DNA from: Arthrobacter sp. 135MFCol5.1
GTDB taxonomy: Bacteria; Actinomycetota; Actinomycetes; Actinomycetales; Micrococcaceae
Assembly: GCF_000374865.1 (NCBI RefSeq)
Contig: NZ_KB895466.1
Location: forward strand, 1-64,000
DNA: 64,000 nt
Direction of reading: 5' to 3'
The translations under genes were made by a program, and so were the position numbers. Below, piece by piece: positions 33,767-42,193 of this stretch (position 1 is the stretch's first letter; every line of letters starts with the position of its first letter). The notes under the pieces were generated by a model. The model made no database searches and was not told the DNA's origin. It saw nothing but the letters and a program-made list of their open reading frames with translations.

Positions 33767-34654
33767 ATGCCCGTCGTAACCATGCGCCAGCTGCTTGACA
33801 GCGGCGTCCACTTTGGACACCAGACCCGCCGTTGGAACCCGAAGATGAAGCGCTTCATCTTCACCGAGCGCAACGGTATCTACATCATCGACCTGCAGCA
33901 GTCGCTGTCCTACATCGACCGCGCCTACGAGTTCGTCAAGGCCACTGTTGCCCACGGCGGCACCGTGCTGTTCGTCGGTACCAAGAAGCAGGCCCAGGAA
34001 GCAATCGCAGAGCAGGCAACCCGCGTGGGCCAGCCCTACGTGAACCAGCGGTGGCTCGGCGGTATGCTGACCAACTTCCAGACTGTCGCCAAGCGTATCC
34101 AGCGCATGAAGGAACTCGAAGAGATCGACTTCGACGACGTCGCCGGTTCCGCCTACACCAAGAAGGAGCTCCTGCTCCTCAAGCGTGAACTGACCAAGCT
34201 CGAGTCCAACCTCGGCGGCATCCGCAACCTGACCAAGGCGCCGTCCGTGCTCTGGGTTGTCGACACCAAGAAGGAACACCTCGCCGTTGACGAGGCCAAG
34301 AAGCTGAACATCCCGGTTGTTGCCATCCTGGACACCAACTGCGATCCCGACGAAGTCGACTTCCCGATCCCGGGCAACGACGACGCCATCCGCTCCGTGA
34401 ACCTCCTGACCCGCGTTGTCGCCGACGCCGTCGCCGAGGGCCTCATCGCCCGCAACAACCGCGGCACCGGCACCACCGACGCTCCGGAAGAGCCCCTCGC
34501 CGAGTGGGAGCGCGAGCTCCTCGAAGGCAACAAGGCGGAAGCCGCTGCCGCTCCGGCCGAAAACGCTGAAGCTCCGGCCGCCGAAGCTCCCGCTGCCGAG
34601 GCTCCCGCTGCCGAGGCTCCCGCTGCCGAGGCTCCCGCCGAAGACGCCAAGTAA
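33767..34654 (+). CDS. rpsB: 30S ribosomal protein S2
   Basis: A 295-residue S2 protein of the small ribosomal subunit. Diagnostic segments are MRQLLDSGVHFGHQTRRWNP, IIDLQQSLSYIDRAYEF, QRWLGGMLTNFQTV and VVDTKKEHLAVDEAKKL with PVVAILDTNCDPD. The last 40 residues are an Ala/Pro/Glu repeat (APAAE units) beyond the conserved fold, as in many actinobacteria. I chose the ATG at 33767 (MPVVTMRQLL), which fits the family; a frame-compatible ATG at 33737 would add ten unusual residues. It is followed by a hairpin and tsf. Confidence 0.97.
   Translation: MPVVTMRQLLDSGVHFGHQTRRWNPKMKRFIFTERNGIYIIDLQQSLSYIDRAYEFVKATVAHGGTVLFVGTKKQAQEAIAEQATRVGQPYVNQRWLGGMLTNFQTVAKRIQRMKELEEIDFDDVAGSAYTKKELLLLKRELTKLESNLGGIRNLTKAPSVLWVVDTKKEHLAVDEAKKLNIPVVAILDTNCDPDEVDFPIPGNDDAIRSVNLLTRVVADAVAEGLIARNNRGTGTTDAPEEPLAEWERELLEGNKAEAAAAPAENAEAPAAEAPAAEAPAAEAPAAEAPAEDAK
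34571..34630. repeat. Four 15-base repeats at the rpsB 3-prime end
   Basis: GCTCCGGCCGCCGAA followed by three copies of GCTCCCGCTGCCGAG, encoding the APAAE repeats of the S2 tail. Confidence 0.85.
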
Positions 34655-34700
34655 CACACGTCAATCCGGATTCTCCGCGCTGTCCGCAGCCGGAGCTGCT

Positions 34701-34740
34701 GACAGGATGGCAGCCCACACCCGTGGGCTGCCGTCCTGTC
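34701..34740 (+). terminator. rpsB-tsf intergenic hairpin
   Basis: An 18-base arm (34701-34718) pairs with 34723-34740 with one wobble. There is no T-run. It may attenuate or process the transcript between S2 and EF-Ts. Confidence 0.55.
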
Positions 34741-34781
34741 GGTCCGTACACCACCAAACATTTCTAGACAGAGGGGTTCAC

Positions 34782-35618
34782 ATGGCGAACTACACTGCCG
34801 CTGACATCAAGGCCCTGCGCGAGCGCACCGGCGCCGGCATGATGGACGTCAAGAAGGCTCTTGACGAAGCCAACGGTGACGCCGAGAAGGCCATCGAGAT
34901 CATCCGCATCAAGGGCCTGAAGGGCGCTACCAAGCGTGAAGGCCGCTCCACCGCCGAAGGCCTGGTGGCCGCAAAGGTCAGCAACGGCGTCGGCGTCATG
35001 ATCGAGGTCAACTGCGAGACCGACTTCGTTGCCAAGGCTGACAAGTTCATCCAGCTGGCCGACAAGGTCCTGGCCGTCGCCGTCGAGTCCGGCGCTGCCG
35101 ACCTCGAAACCCTGCTCGCCACCGATGTCGACGGCAAGCCGCTGTCCGAGGTCGTCGTCGAAGAGGGTGCCATCCTGGGCGAGAAGGTTGTGGTTCGCCG
35201 CATCTCCCGCATCGAGGGTGCAACGGTCGACGCTTACCTGCACAAGACCTCCAAGGACCTCCCGGCCCAGGTCGGCGTCCTGTTCGCCGTTGACGGTGAA
35301 GGCGAAGCCGCAGCCACGGCTGCCCACGACGTCGCCGTCCACATCGCCGCGATGGCTCCGAACTACCTCACCCGTGAGGACGTTCCGGCCGATCTCGTTG
35401 AGTCCGAGCGCCGCATCGCCGAGGAGACCGCCAAGGCAGAAGGCAAGCCTGAAGCAGCCCTCACCAAGATCGTTGAAGGCCGCGTGACGGGCTTCTACAA
35501 GGGCGAGGTCCTGGTTGACCAGGCATTCGCCAAGGACGCCAAGAAGTCCGTGGCACAGATCCTCGAAGAGGCCGGTGTCAAGGGAACTGCGTTCACGCGT
35601 TTCCGCGTCGGCTCCTAG
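34782..35618 (+). CDS. tsf: Translation elongation factor Ts
   Basis: A 278-residue EF-Ts, the nucleotide exchange factor of EF-Tu. The N-terminal UBA-like domain (AADIKALRERTGAGMMDVKKAL) is followed by the EF-Tu contact NCETDFVAKADKF near residue 80, a dimerisation region and the C-terminal ALTKIVEGRVTGFYKG. Length and order are normal. It starts at the ATG at 34782. It lies downstream of rpsB, the standard bacterial order, separated by a strong hairpin, and ends at a terminator before pyrH. Confidence 0.98.
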   Translation: MANYTAADIKALRERTGAGMMDVKKALDEANGDAEKAIEIIRIKGLKGATKREGRSTAEGLVAAKVSNGVGVMIEVNCETDFVAKADKFIQLADKVLAVAVESGAADLETLLATDVDGKPLSEVVVEEGAILGEKVVVRRISRIEGATVDAYLHKTSKDLPAQVGVLFAVDGEGEAAATAAHDVAVHIAAMAPNYLTREDVPADLVESERRIAEETAKAEGKPEAALTKIVEGRVTGFYKGEVLVDQAFAKDAKKSVAQILEEAGVKGTAFTRFRVGS

Positions 35619-35628
35619 TCGAAACTGC

Positions 35629-35660
35629 AAGGGGTGGCCACTTCGGTGGCCGCCCCTTTT
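35629..35660 (+). terminator. Rho-independent terminator after tsf
   Basis: AAGGGGTGGCCA pairs with TGGCCGCCCCTT (one wobble) around a short loop, followed by TTTT. It lies 11 bases after the tsf stop. Confidence 0.88.
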
Positions 35661-35763
35661 GCATGCGCCCAATCCGCTGGAAACGCAGCGGCAAGCGCGG
35701 CCGGTTCCGAGCACGGGACCCGGCAGGATACCCTTTTTTCAGAATCACCAACGGGAAGGCATC

Positions 35764-36501
35764 ATGGAAGCCGTCAACACTGACATGCATTCAGAGAAGA
35801 GCAAGCGGCGGGTCCTCCTGAAGCTCTCCGGCGAGGTCTTCGGCGGCGGGAAACTGGGTGTCGACCCCGAAACCGTCCGCGACGTCGCCAAGCAGATCGC
35901 AGCGGCCGTCCCGCAGGTTGAGGTGGCCATCGTGGTAGGTGGCGGCAACTTCTTCCGCGGCGCAGAGTTGTCCCAGAGCGGCATGGACCGCTCACGCGCC
36001 GACTACATGGGCATGCTGGGGACCGTCATGAACTGCCTCGCCCTGCAGGACTTCCTGGAGCAGGCCGGAGTGGAAACCCGCGTCCAGAGCGCCATCACCA
36101 TGGGCCAGGTGGCCGAGGCCTACATCCCACGCCGCGCTATCCGCCACATGGAAAAGGGTCGCGTGGTCATCTTTGGCGCCGGCGCCGGCCTGCCCTACTT
36201 CTCCACCGACACGGTGGCCGCCCAGCGGGCCCTGGAAGTCCACGCCGACGTCGTCCTGATGGCCAAGAGCGGAGTGGACGCCGTCTACACGGCAGACCCC
36301 AAGAAGGACCCGAGCGCCGAACGCCTCGAAACCCTCAGCTACGACGATGCGCTGCGCCGTGACATTCGGGTCATGGACCAGACTGCCATGACCATGTGCA
36401 AGGACAACGACCTCTCGATGGTCGTCTTCGGCATGGAGGGTGAAGGCAACGTCACCCGCGCCATCCTCGGCGAGAAGCTGGGCACGCTGGTCACCGCCTA
36501 G
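35764..36501 (+). CDS. pyrH: Uridylate kinase (UMP kinase)
   Basis: A 245-residue hexameric UMP kinase of the amino-acid-kinase fold that phosphorylates UMP to UDP. Motifs are RRVLLKLSGEVFGGG for phosphate binding, VVGGGNFFRGAEL, ADYMGMLGTVMN, and GAGAGLPYFSTDTVAAQRA, then KSGVDAVYTADPKKDP for UMP specificity. It starts at the ATG at 35764 behind ACGGGAAGG. It begins a unit with frr and cdsA after the tsf terminator. Confidence 0.97.
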   Translation: MEAVNTDMHSEKSKRRVLLKLSGEVFGGGKLGVDPETVRDVAKQIAAAVPQVEVAIVVGGGNFFRGAELSQSGMDRSRADYMGMLGTVMNCLALQDFLEQAGVETRVQSAITMGQVAEAYIPRRAIRHMEKGRVVIFGAGAGLPYFSTDTVAAQRALEVHADVVLMAKSGVDAVYTADPKKDPSAERLETLSYDDALRRDIRVMDQTAMTMCKDNDLSMVVFGMEGEGNVTRAILGEKLGTLVTA

Positions 36502-36627
36502 CTCCGGCTAGGATGATTTCAGGACAGTTCCGTCCCCGCCTGCGACGGCGGGGACGGAGACAGCAACAGAGAACCACGTGAGTGCAACCGGCGCGATCGG
36601 ACTGCACCAGAACCGTCAGGAGAGACC

Positions 36628-37185
36628 GTGATCGAAGAAACCTTGCTCGAAGCCGAAGAAAAGATGGACAAGGCGGTAGAGGTAGCCAAGGAAGACTTCG
36701 CGTCCGTCCGCACCGGCCGCGCCAACCCCGGCCTCTACAACAAGGTCCTGGTGGAGTACTACGGGTCGCCCACGCCGCTGCAGCAGCTCGCCTCGTTCGC
36801 CATCCCGGACGCCCGCACCATCCTGATCACCCCGTTCGACAAGACCGCCCTCCGGGACATCGAACGCGCCTTGAGCGACTCCGAGGTTGGCGCCAATCCG
36901 TCCAACGACGGCAACGTCATCCGGATCACCATTCCTGAGCTGACCAAGGAACGTCGCAAGGAATACGTCAAGATCGTCAAGACCAAGGGCGAGGACGCGA
37001 AGATCTCCATCCGCAACATCCGGCGCAAGGCCAAGGAAACGCTGGACCGCCTGGTCAAGGACGGCGAAGCCGGCGAGGACGAAGGCAGCCGGGCCGAGAA
37101 GGAACTGGACAGCCTCACCAAGGCCCACGTGGACGGCATCGACGAACTGCTCAAGCGCAAGGAAGCAGAGCTGCTCGAAGTCTGA
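36628..37185 (+). CDS. frr: Ribosome recycling factor
   Basis: A 185-residue RRF that with EF-G splits post-termination ribosomes. Typical segments are MDKAVEVAKEDFASVRTGRANP, YYGSPTPLQQLASF, NDGNVIRITIPELTKERRKEYVK and IRNIRRKAKETLDRL. It starts at the GTG at 36628 behind CAGGAGAG. The stop overlaps the cdsA start by one base, showing translational coupling. Confidence 0.97.
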   Translation: MIEETLLEAEEKMDKAVEVAKEDFASVRTGRANPGLYNKVLVEYYGSPTPLQQLASFAIPDARTILITPFDKTALRDIERALSDSEVGANPSNDGNVIRITIPELTKERRKEYVKIVKTKGEDAKISIRNIRRKAKETLDRLVKDGEAGEDEGSRAEKELDSLTKAHVDGIDELLKRKEAELLEV

Positions 37186-38105
37186 TGGGCCAGGCAGATC
37201 AGGCCCCCGCTTCACGGGCCCGCACACGGGGGAAGCAGCCCAGGAGCAACCCGACGCCGAAAGCCGGGCGGAACCTGCCCGCCGCCGTCGTGGTGGGCCT
37301 GGCCATGCTGCTGGGCGTGCTGGGCGGCCTGCTGTTCCTCCCGCTGGCGTTCGTAGCGATTGTTACCGCCTTCGCCGTCTTCGGCGTCTGGGAAATCTAC
37401 CGTGCGCTGGAGGCCAACGGAACCAGGATGCCCATCGTGCCGGTCATGACGGGCACGGTGGCCCTGCCGTTCGCCGCCTACTTCGGCGGCATTGAGAGCC
37501 AGCTGTTCGCCCTCCTGCTCAGCGCCGTGGCCGTCCTGCTGTGGCGGTCGATCGAAAGCGCCGCAGGATCGGCCAACAGCATCTTCGCCGGCGTCTTCAC
37601 GCTGGGTTGGGTTCCGTTCTTCATCAGCTTCGCGGCCCTCCCGCTGCACGCGGCCGGAACCATCCCGCTGGGGCTGTGGCCAGGCGGCCTGGCGCCCATC
37701 GGCGCCTGGGAAATTGCAGTCATGCTGCTGCTGGTGGTCTCGAACGACACCTTCGGCTACCTGGTGGGAGCGTCCATCGGGAAGCACCCCATGGCGCCCA
37801 AGATCAGCCCCAAGAAGTCCTGGGAGGGCTTCGCCGGATCGGCAGCGGGCGCCATGCTGATCGGCGTCCTGGCCGCCATCTTCGTACTGGACAAGCCGTG
37901 GTGGGTAGGCGTGGTCCTCGCGGTGGGAACGGTGGCCGCCGCCACCGCCGGGGACCTGGCCGAGTCCATGGTCAAGCGTGAACTTGGCGTCAAGGACATG
38001 AGCAGCATCCTGCCCGGCCACGGCGGCGTGATGGACCGGCTGGACTCCATCGTCTTCGCCTCGCCCGTGGCCTTCATCCTGTACGGACTCGTGGCCGGGG
38101 CCTGA
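37185..38105 (+). CDS. cdsA: Phosphatidate cytidylyltransferase
   Basis: A 306-residue membrane enzyme that makes CDP-diacylglycerol from phosphatidate and CTP. The family signature is complete in SMVKRELGVKDMSSILPGHG and GVMDRLDSI near residue 262. About eight helices are visible, starting with AAVVVGLAMLLGVLGGLLFL, after a basic hydrophilic leader of 28 residues. DTFGYLVGASIGKHPMAPKISPKKS is the conserved cytoplasmic loop. It would supply the phosphatidyltransferase at 28.3 kb. Confidence 0.95.
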   Translation: MGQADQAPASRARTRGKQPRSNPTPKAGRNLPAAVVVGLAMLLGVLGGLLFLPLAFVAIVTAFAVFGVWEIYRALEANGTRMPIVPVMTGTVALPFAAYFGGIESQLFALLLSAVAVLLWRSIESAAGSANSIFAGVFTLGWVPFFISFAALPLHAAGTIPLGLWPGGLAPIGAWEIAVMLLLVVSNDTFGYLVGASIGKHPMAPKISPKKSWEGFAGSAAGAMLIGVLAAIFVLDKPWWVGVVLAVGTVAAATAGDLAESMVKRELGVKDMSSILPGHGGVMDRLDSIVFASPVAFILYGLVAGA

Positions 38106-38252
38106 GGGATGCCCCCGGCGCGGGGCAGCCAACGAGAAACTGGCCCCACGCGGGGCGCCCGTGACACACAACGGGGCCGGAGGGTTGCACCTGCCCCGGC
38201 ACCTTAAACTGGTGCGGAAGCACTACGGCTGAAGAGCATTGAAGGAATCAAA

Positions 38253-38837
38253 GTGGCATTGGACATTCATCGGCAGATCCCTGCGTCCTTTGAGCGCGTG
38301 CAGCGCAGTGAGTACGGCTACAACGCCAAGCAGGTGGACCAGTTCCTGCAGCGGGCCCGGGTCTCCTTGGAAACCCCCGAGTCCGCAAGCGAGCCCGTCA
38401 ACAGCTCCGACGTCAGGGCCGTGTCATTCGACCCCGTCAAGGGAGGCTACTCCGCCGTTGTGGTGGACGCCGCGCTGGACCGGCTTGAGGACGCGTTCGC
38501 CCGCCGCGAGCGCGATGAACTGATTGCCGCCCGCGGCGAGGAGGCTTGGCTGCGTGAAATCGGAAGCCTTTCGGGCATCCTCCGCGGACGGCTGCACCGG
38601 CCGGACGGCGAGCGCTTCCGCCGGCCCACCAAGAAGAAAGCCCGAAGCTACAACACGGCCGACGTCGACCGGTTGTGCAGCGAACTCGTTGCCTACCTGG
38701 AGCAGGACAAGCCGCTGAGCGTCGACAGCGTCCGGCGTGCGGTCTTCCGTCCGGCCGTGGGCCGCGACGGCTACGAAGAATCCCAGGTGGACGCGTTCCT
38801 GGACCGGGTGGTCGAACTCATGGCGGCCATCGACTAA
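38253..38837 (+). CDS. DivIVA-like protein with four GY-x4-VD repeats
   Basis: A 194-residue soluble protein that recalls the DivIVA/Wag31 N-terminal crossover motif in four places: Phe13 to GYNAKQVDQFL, Phe59 to GYSAVVVDAAL, Phe122 to SYNTADVDRL, and Phe165 to GYEESQVDAFL. The repeats are separated by about 43-67 residues, and there is no long coiled-coil tail like that of Wag31. DivIVA-type modules bind curved membrane or poles; a role in growth or division is an inference. It starts at the GTG at 38253. It sits after cdsA with a 147-base gap. Confidence 0.72.
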   Translation: MALDIHRQIPASFERVQRSEYGYNAKQVDQFLQRARVSLETPESASEPVNSSDVRAVSFDPVKGGYSAVVVDAALDRLEDAFARRERDELIAARGEEAWLREIGSLSGILRGRLHRPDGERFRRPTKKKARSYNTADVDRLCSELVAYLEQDKPLSVDSVRRAVFRPAVGRDGYEESQVDAFLDRVVELMAAID

Positions 38838-38859
38838 CGAACCGCTCCCGGGAGGCCGC

Positions 38860-39564
38860 TTAGTCCCCGGCCGGAGGGGTGGGGGAGAGCGGGCTGAACC
38901 TTCGCCACACCTCGCGGTAGCTGCGGTAGCCGCGCACGGCGGACACTGCCAGGAACCCGGCACCGCACACAGCTCCCGCCACCGTCGCGGCCGCGATGCC
39001 CGCGCCCGCCAGCGACACCAGCAGCCCGGCAAAGATGGCAATCAAAGCGGCGTTCGCCGTCGTCATGAAGATCATGCTGCTCCCGGCCACGTGGCTGAAC
39101 GTGCCTCGGTGGCCGAAGAAATAGTACGTCTGGACGGAGCCAGCCTCGTCGTCATGGTATGACGCCATCAGATAGGGGGCCACGCCCGGGTCGAGGTCGA
39201 CATACGCGGCCCGCAGGCGGTTCATGGCCGTGACGTACATCAGGTCCTCGTGGGCCACGTTCATGACCCGGAGCTGGGTCAGCAGCCCAATCGCGGTGTC
39301 GATGAACAGCACCACCACGGCCAAGAGCACGAAGGCTTCCGAGAATCCCGTCGCCTGGCCCACCAAGGCAACACTGACAACGCTCGCGGAAGTGAACGTC
39401 AGGAACATGCTGATCCGCGTCAGGACCTCGCTTTGGGCGGTGCTCCGGGATGCCAGCAGGCCCCAGTGTTCCGTGGCGAGCAGCTGCGCCCGAACGGAGG
39501 AAGGGACTGCGCCTTCCCGGCGGGACGGCCCGCCGTCCTCGATGGACATGGCGTTATTGTCCAC
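38860..39564 (-). CDS. Four-helix membrane protein of unknown function
   Basis: A 234-residue protein with a soluble N-terminus (QLLATEHWGLLASRSTAQSE) and two pairs of hydrophobic helices: LTRISMFLTFTSASVVSVAL with AFVLLAVVVLFIDTAIGLL, then SSMIFMTTANAALIAIFAGL with a Gly/Ala-rich helix. A middle cytosolic domain of about 65 residues contains VAHEDLMYVTAMNRLRAAYV and DPGVAPYLMASYHDD. The fold is reminiscent of small 4-TM effector or sensor-like membrane proteins, but I recognise no family. It starts at the ATG at 39564, next to the symporter stop at 39569. Confidence 0.6.
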   Translation of the reverse strand: MDNNAMSIEDGGPSRREGAVPSSVRAQLLATEHWGLLASRSTAQSEVLTRISMFLTFTSASVVSVALVGQATGFSEAFVLLAVVVLFIDTAIGLLTQLRVMNVAHEDLMYVTAMNRLRAAYVDLDPGVAPYLMASYHDDEAGSVQTYYFFGHRGTFSHVAGSSMIFMTTANAALIAIFAGLLVSLAGAGIAAATVAGAVCGAGFLAVSAVRGYRSYREVWRRFSPLSPTPPAGD

Positions 39565-39568
39565 CCGA

Positions 39569-41041
39569 TCACCGTCCGGTTGCCAGCGGCCTTTCCGGGG
39601 TGTGCAGGCGCGTCATGGTCCGCGGCATCGTTGCGGGAATACGGTGGGCCGTGGCCCGGGAGACCAGGACCATGACGGCAAAGGCCGTGGGTACACTCCA
39701 GGCGGCAGGCTGGGCAAGCCACGCCGGAGTCTGCCCGGAACCGGCCAGCGCCAGCGAGCCGGCGATCATCGCCCCGCCGCAAAGCACGCCGCCGGTCACC
39801 ATGCCGGCGATCGCCCCTGTGTCCGTCAGGCCACGCCACCAGATGCCCAGCAGGAGGACCGGGCACACCGTCGAGGCAGTAAACGCGAACACCAGTCCCA
39901 CGCTTCCGGCCAGGGCCAGGGAATCGGTCATGAAGGCAAAGCCCAGCGGCACGACGGCGGATACGACGGCGGCGAGCCGGAAGCCGCGGACGCTTCCGCC
40001 CAGGACGTCCTGGCTGATGACGCCGGCCAGGGAGACCACCAGTCCCGAGGTGGTGGAGAGGAACGCGGCGAAGGCCCCGGCCACCACCAGGGCGGAGAGC
40101 AGGCTGCCCGCCGTGCCGCCCAGGAATTCACCGGGCAGCCGCAGGACCATGGCGTCCGGCTGGCCCGAACGTGCCAGGTCCGGGGCGAACATCCGCGCCA
40201 CCAGGCCGTATGCGGTGGGAAACAGGTAGAACACGGACAGCAACCCCAGGACGATCAGCGTGGTGCGCCTCGCGGTGTGTCCGTCCGGGTTGGTGTAGAA
40301 ACGCACCAGGACGTGCGGCAGCCCCAGCGTTCCGAAGAGCAACGCCACCAGCAGGGAAATATTCTGGTACGGGCCTGCGGGGGCCGCCCCGGTGGGGTTG
40401 ACGGCGGCCGGGGCCAGCGGTTGCGTGCCCTGGCCGGCCAGCACGAACACAATGAACAGGATGGGCACGGCCAGCGCCGTGAGCTTGAGCCAGTACTGGA
40501 ATGCCTGCACGAACGTGATGGACCGCATGCCGCCGGCTGCCACGGTCAGGCACACCACCACCACGACGGCCACCGAGCCGACCCAGGACGGCAGGCCCGT
40601 GGTGATGCGGATGGCCAGGGCCGCGCCATGGAGTTGCGGCACGATGTACAGCCAGCCGACCATGACCACCACCAGGCTGGTCACCCTGCGGACGGTCCGT
40701 GACGCCAGCCTGGATTCCGTGAAGTCCGGGATGGTGTACGCCCCAGACCTGCGCAGTGGCGCGGCGACGAAAAGCAGCAGCATCAGGTAGCCCGCCGTGT
40801 ACCCCACGGGGAACCACAGGGCGTCGGTCCCGGACAACAGGATCAGCCCGGCCACGCCAAGGAAGCTGGCGGCGGACAGGTATTCGCCGCCGATCGCGGA
40901 CGCGTTCCACCATGGCCGCACCGTCCGGGAAGCGACGTAGAAGTCTCCCGTGGTGCGCGAGATGCGCAGCCCGTAGAACCCGATGACTGCCGTGGCGAGG
41001 GACACCACCGCGACCGCTGTGATGGCGACCCCGGCGTTCAC
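39569..41041 (-). CDS. Sodium:solute symporter (acetate/pyruvate-permease type), second copy
   Basis: A 490-residue SSS-family transporter of about 13 helices, a paralogue of the ActP at 43.96 kb. Shared motifs are DFYVASRTVRPWWNASAIGG, EYLSAASFLGVAGLI, PHVLVRFYTNPDGHTARR and LLFGTLGLPHVL. The start is uncertain: I used the GTG at 41041 (MNAGVAITAVAVV), 34 bases after the preceding gene; an ATG at 41134 would overlap that gene by 59 bases. It is the last gene of a minus-strand operon with the small membrane protein and the LytS/LytTR genes, so its expression may respond to that system. Confidence 0.85.
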   Translation of the reverse strand: MNAGVAITAVAVVSLATAVIGFYGLRISRTTGDFYVASRTVRPWWNASAIGGEYLSAASFLGVAGLILLSGTDALWFPVGYTAGYLMLLLFVAAPLRRSGAYTIPDFTESRLASRTVRRVTSLVVVMVGWLYIVPQLHGAALAIRITTGLPSWVGSVAVVVVVCLTVAAGGMRSITFVQAFQYWLKLTALAVPILFIVFVLAGQGTQPLAPAAVNPTGAAPAGPYQNISLLVALLFGTLGLPHVLVRFYTNPDGHTARRTTLIVLGLLSVFYLFPTAYGLVARMFAPDLARSGQPDAMVLRLPGEFLGGTAGSLLSALVVAGAFAAFLSTTSGLVVSLAGVISQDVLGGSVRGFRLAAVVSAVVPLGFAFMTDSLALAGSVGLVFAFTASTVCPVLLLGIWWRGLTDTGAIAGMVTGGVLCGGAMIAGSLALAGSGQTPAWLAQPAAWSVPTAFAVMVLVSRATAHRIPATMPRTMTRLHTPERPLATGR

Positions 41042-41075
41042 TGCGGCACCACCGGGGCGCCCCGTGCCGCCGGGT

Positions 41076-41447
41076 TCATTGTTCGCCGGCCAGGTCGCGG
41101 TAGCGCGCCTCATTGCGGGCCGCGCTCCTGACATACAGCCACGCGCTCAAGCCGATGACCGGGTAGATGCCGAGGCCCAGCAGGAGCCAGTCGAACGGGA
41201 TACCGGCGATCTTGGTGTCGGCAAGGCCGGGAACCGCGACCAGCACCAGGGGGAACGCGGCCAGGATGAGCAGGAAGCCGCCGGCGACAACCAGTGCCAG
41301 CCGCAGCTGCGAGCGGATCAGGGAACGCACGAATACCTGGCCAACCTCGGTGTCCTGGGCGGCTTCGCGTGATTCCAGCGGGCGCGGTCCGCCGCGGCCG
41401 GGGCCGCCGGGGGAGGCGTGCGGGGCGGTAACCCGGACCCTGGTCAT
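41076..41447 (-). CDS. Small two-helix membrane partner of the symporter
   Basis: A 123-residue protein with helices LALVVAGGFLLILAAFPLVL and FDWLLLGLGIYPVIGLSAWL, and a short hydrophilic N-terminus. In size, topology and position it corresponds to the DUF485/YjcH partner that precedes acetate permease genes. Its start overlaps the response-regulator stop by four bases, so it is coupled to it. Function of such partners is not settled. Confidence 0.75.
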   Translation of the reverse strand: MTRVRVTAPHASPGGPGRGGPRPLESREAAQDTEVGQVFVRSLIRSQLRLALVVAGGFLLILAAFPLVLVAVPGLADTKIAGIPFDWLLLGLGIYPVIGLSAWLYVRSAARNEARYRDLAGEQ

Positions 41448-42160
41448 GCGTGCGGCCTGATCCGGGTTGCTTCCAGCTTCTCCCGCACCGTGGGCAGGTG
41501 GCGCCGGCTGATGGGCAGCCCGGCCCCGGCCACGGTCACGCGGGGCCCGTCGGCCGCCAGCTTCATGGAGGACACGTGTTTCAGCGCCACCAGGTAGGAG
41601 CGGTGCGTCCGGATGAATCCCGCATCCGCCCACTGTTGTTCCAGGTCGGCCAGGGGCACCCGGATCAGGTAGCTGGCGTCGGCGGTGTGCAGGCGGGCAT
41701 AGTCGCCCTGCGCCTGGACATACGTGACGTCGTCCCGCCGGATCATCCTGGTGGTCCCGCCCTGGTCCACCGTGATCATCTCCGGCGCGCTGCCGCCGTC
41801 GCGCAGTTCACTGATCCGGCCCACGGAGCGCGCCAGGCGTTCGGTGCGGACGGGCTTGAGCAGGTAGTCGACGGCGGCCAGTTCAAACGCTGCCAGGGCA
41901 TGGTCCTCGTCGGCGGTAACGAACACAACCGCCGGGGGATTGCTGCTCCGGGCGATGAAGCCGGCGATGTCCAGGCCGGACACGGCGGGCATGTGAATGT
42001 CCAGGAACACGGCGTCGATGCCGCCGCCCGCCAGGGCTGCGAGGGCTTCCGCGCCGGACGTTGCCCGCAGCACCTTGCCGATGCGCTCATCCCTGCCCAG
42101 CAGGAAAGCCAGTTCCTCAACGGCGGGCAGCTCATCATCAACGACGAGGACGTTAATCAT
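41444..42160 (-). CDS. LytTR-family response regulator
   Basis: A 238-residue regulator: a receiver domain with VLVVDDELPAVEEL and phosphoacceptor Asp54 in VFLDIHMPAVSG, then KPV near residue 103, followed by a C-terminal LytTR DNA-binding domain (VTYVQAQGDYARLHTADASY ... FIRTHRSYLVALKHV ... LPISRRHLPTVREKL). LytTR proteins bind direct repeats with 9-12 base half-sites. It follows its kinase by 33 bases and overlaps the small membrane gene, linking acetate-type transport to this two-component system. Confidence 0.92.
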   Translation of the reverse strand: MINVLVVDDELPAVEELAFLLGRDERIGKVLRATSGAEALAALAGGGIDAVFLDIHMPAVSGLDIAGFIARSSNPPAVVFVTADEDHALAAFELAAVDYLLKPVRTERLARSVGRISELRDGGSAPEMITVDQGGTTRMIRRDDVTYVQAQGDYARLHTADASYLIRVPLADLEQQWADAGFIRTHRSYLVALKHVSSMKLAADGPRVTVAGAGLPISRRHLPTVREKLEATRIRPHA

Positions 42161-42193
42161 GCTCCTAGGGTACTTCCAGCAGCGGGGGCCGCT

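Noticed and set aside
33733..33798. A 21-codon upstream frame overlapping rpsB
   Set aside because: It has no ribosome site of its own and no conserved content; kept only as a note in the leader entry.
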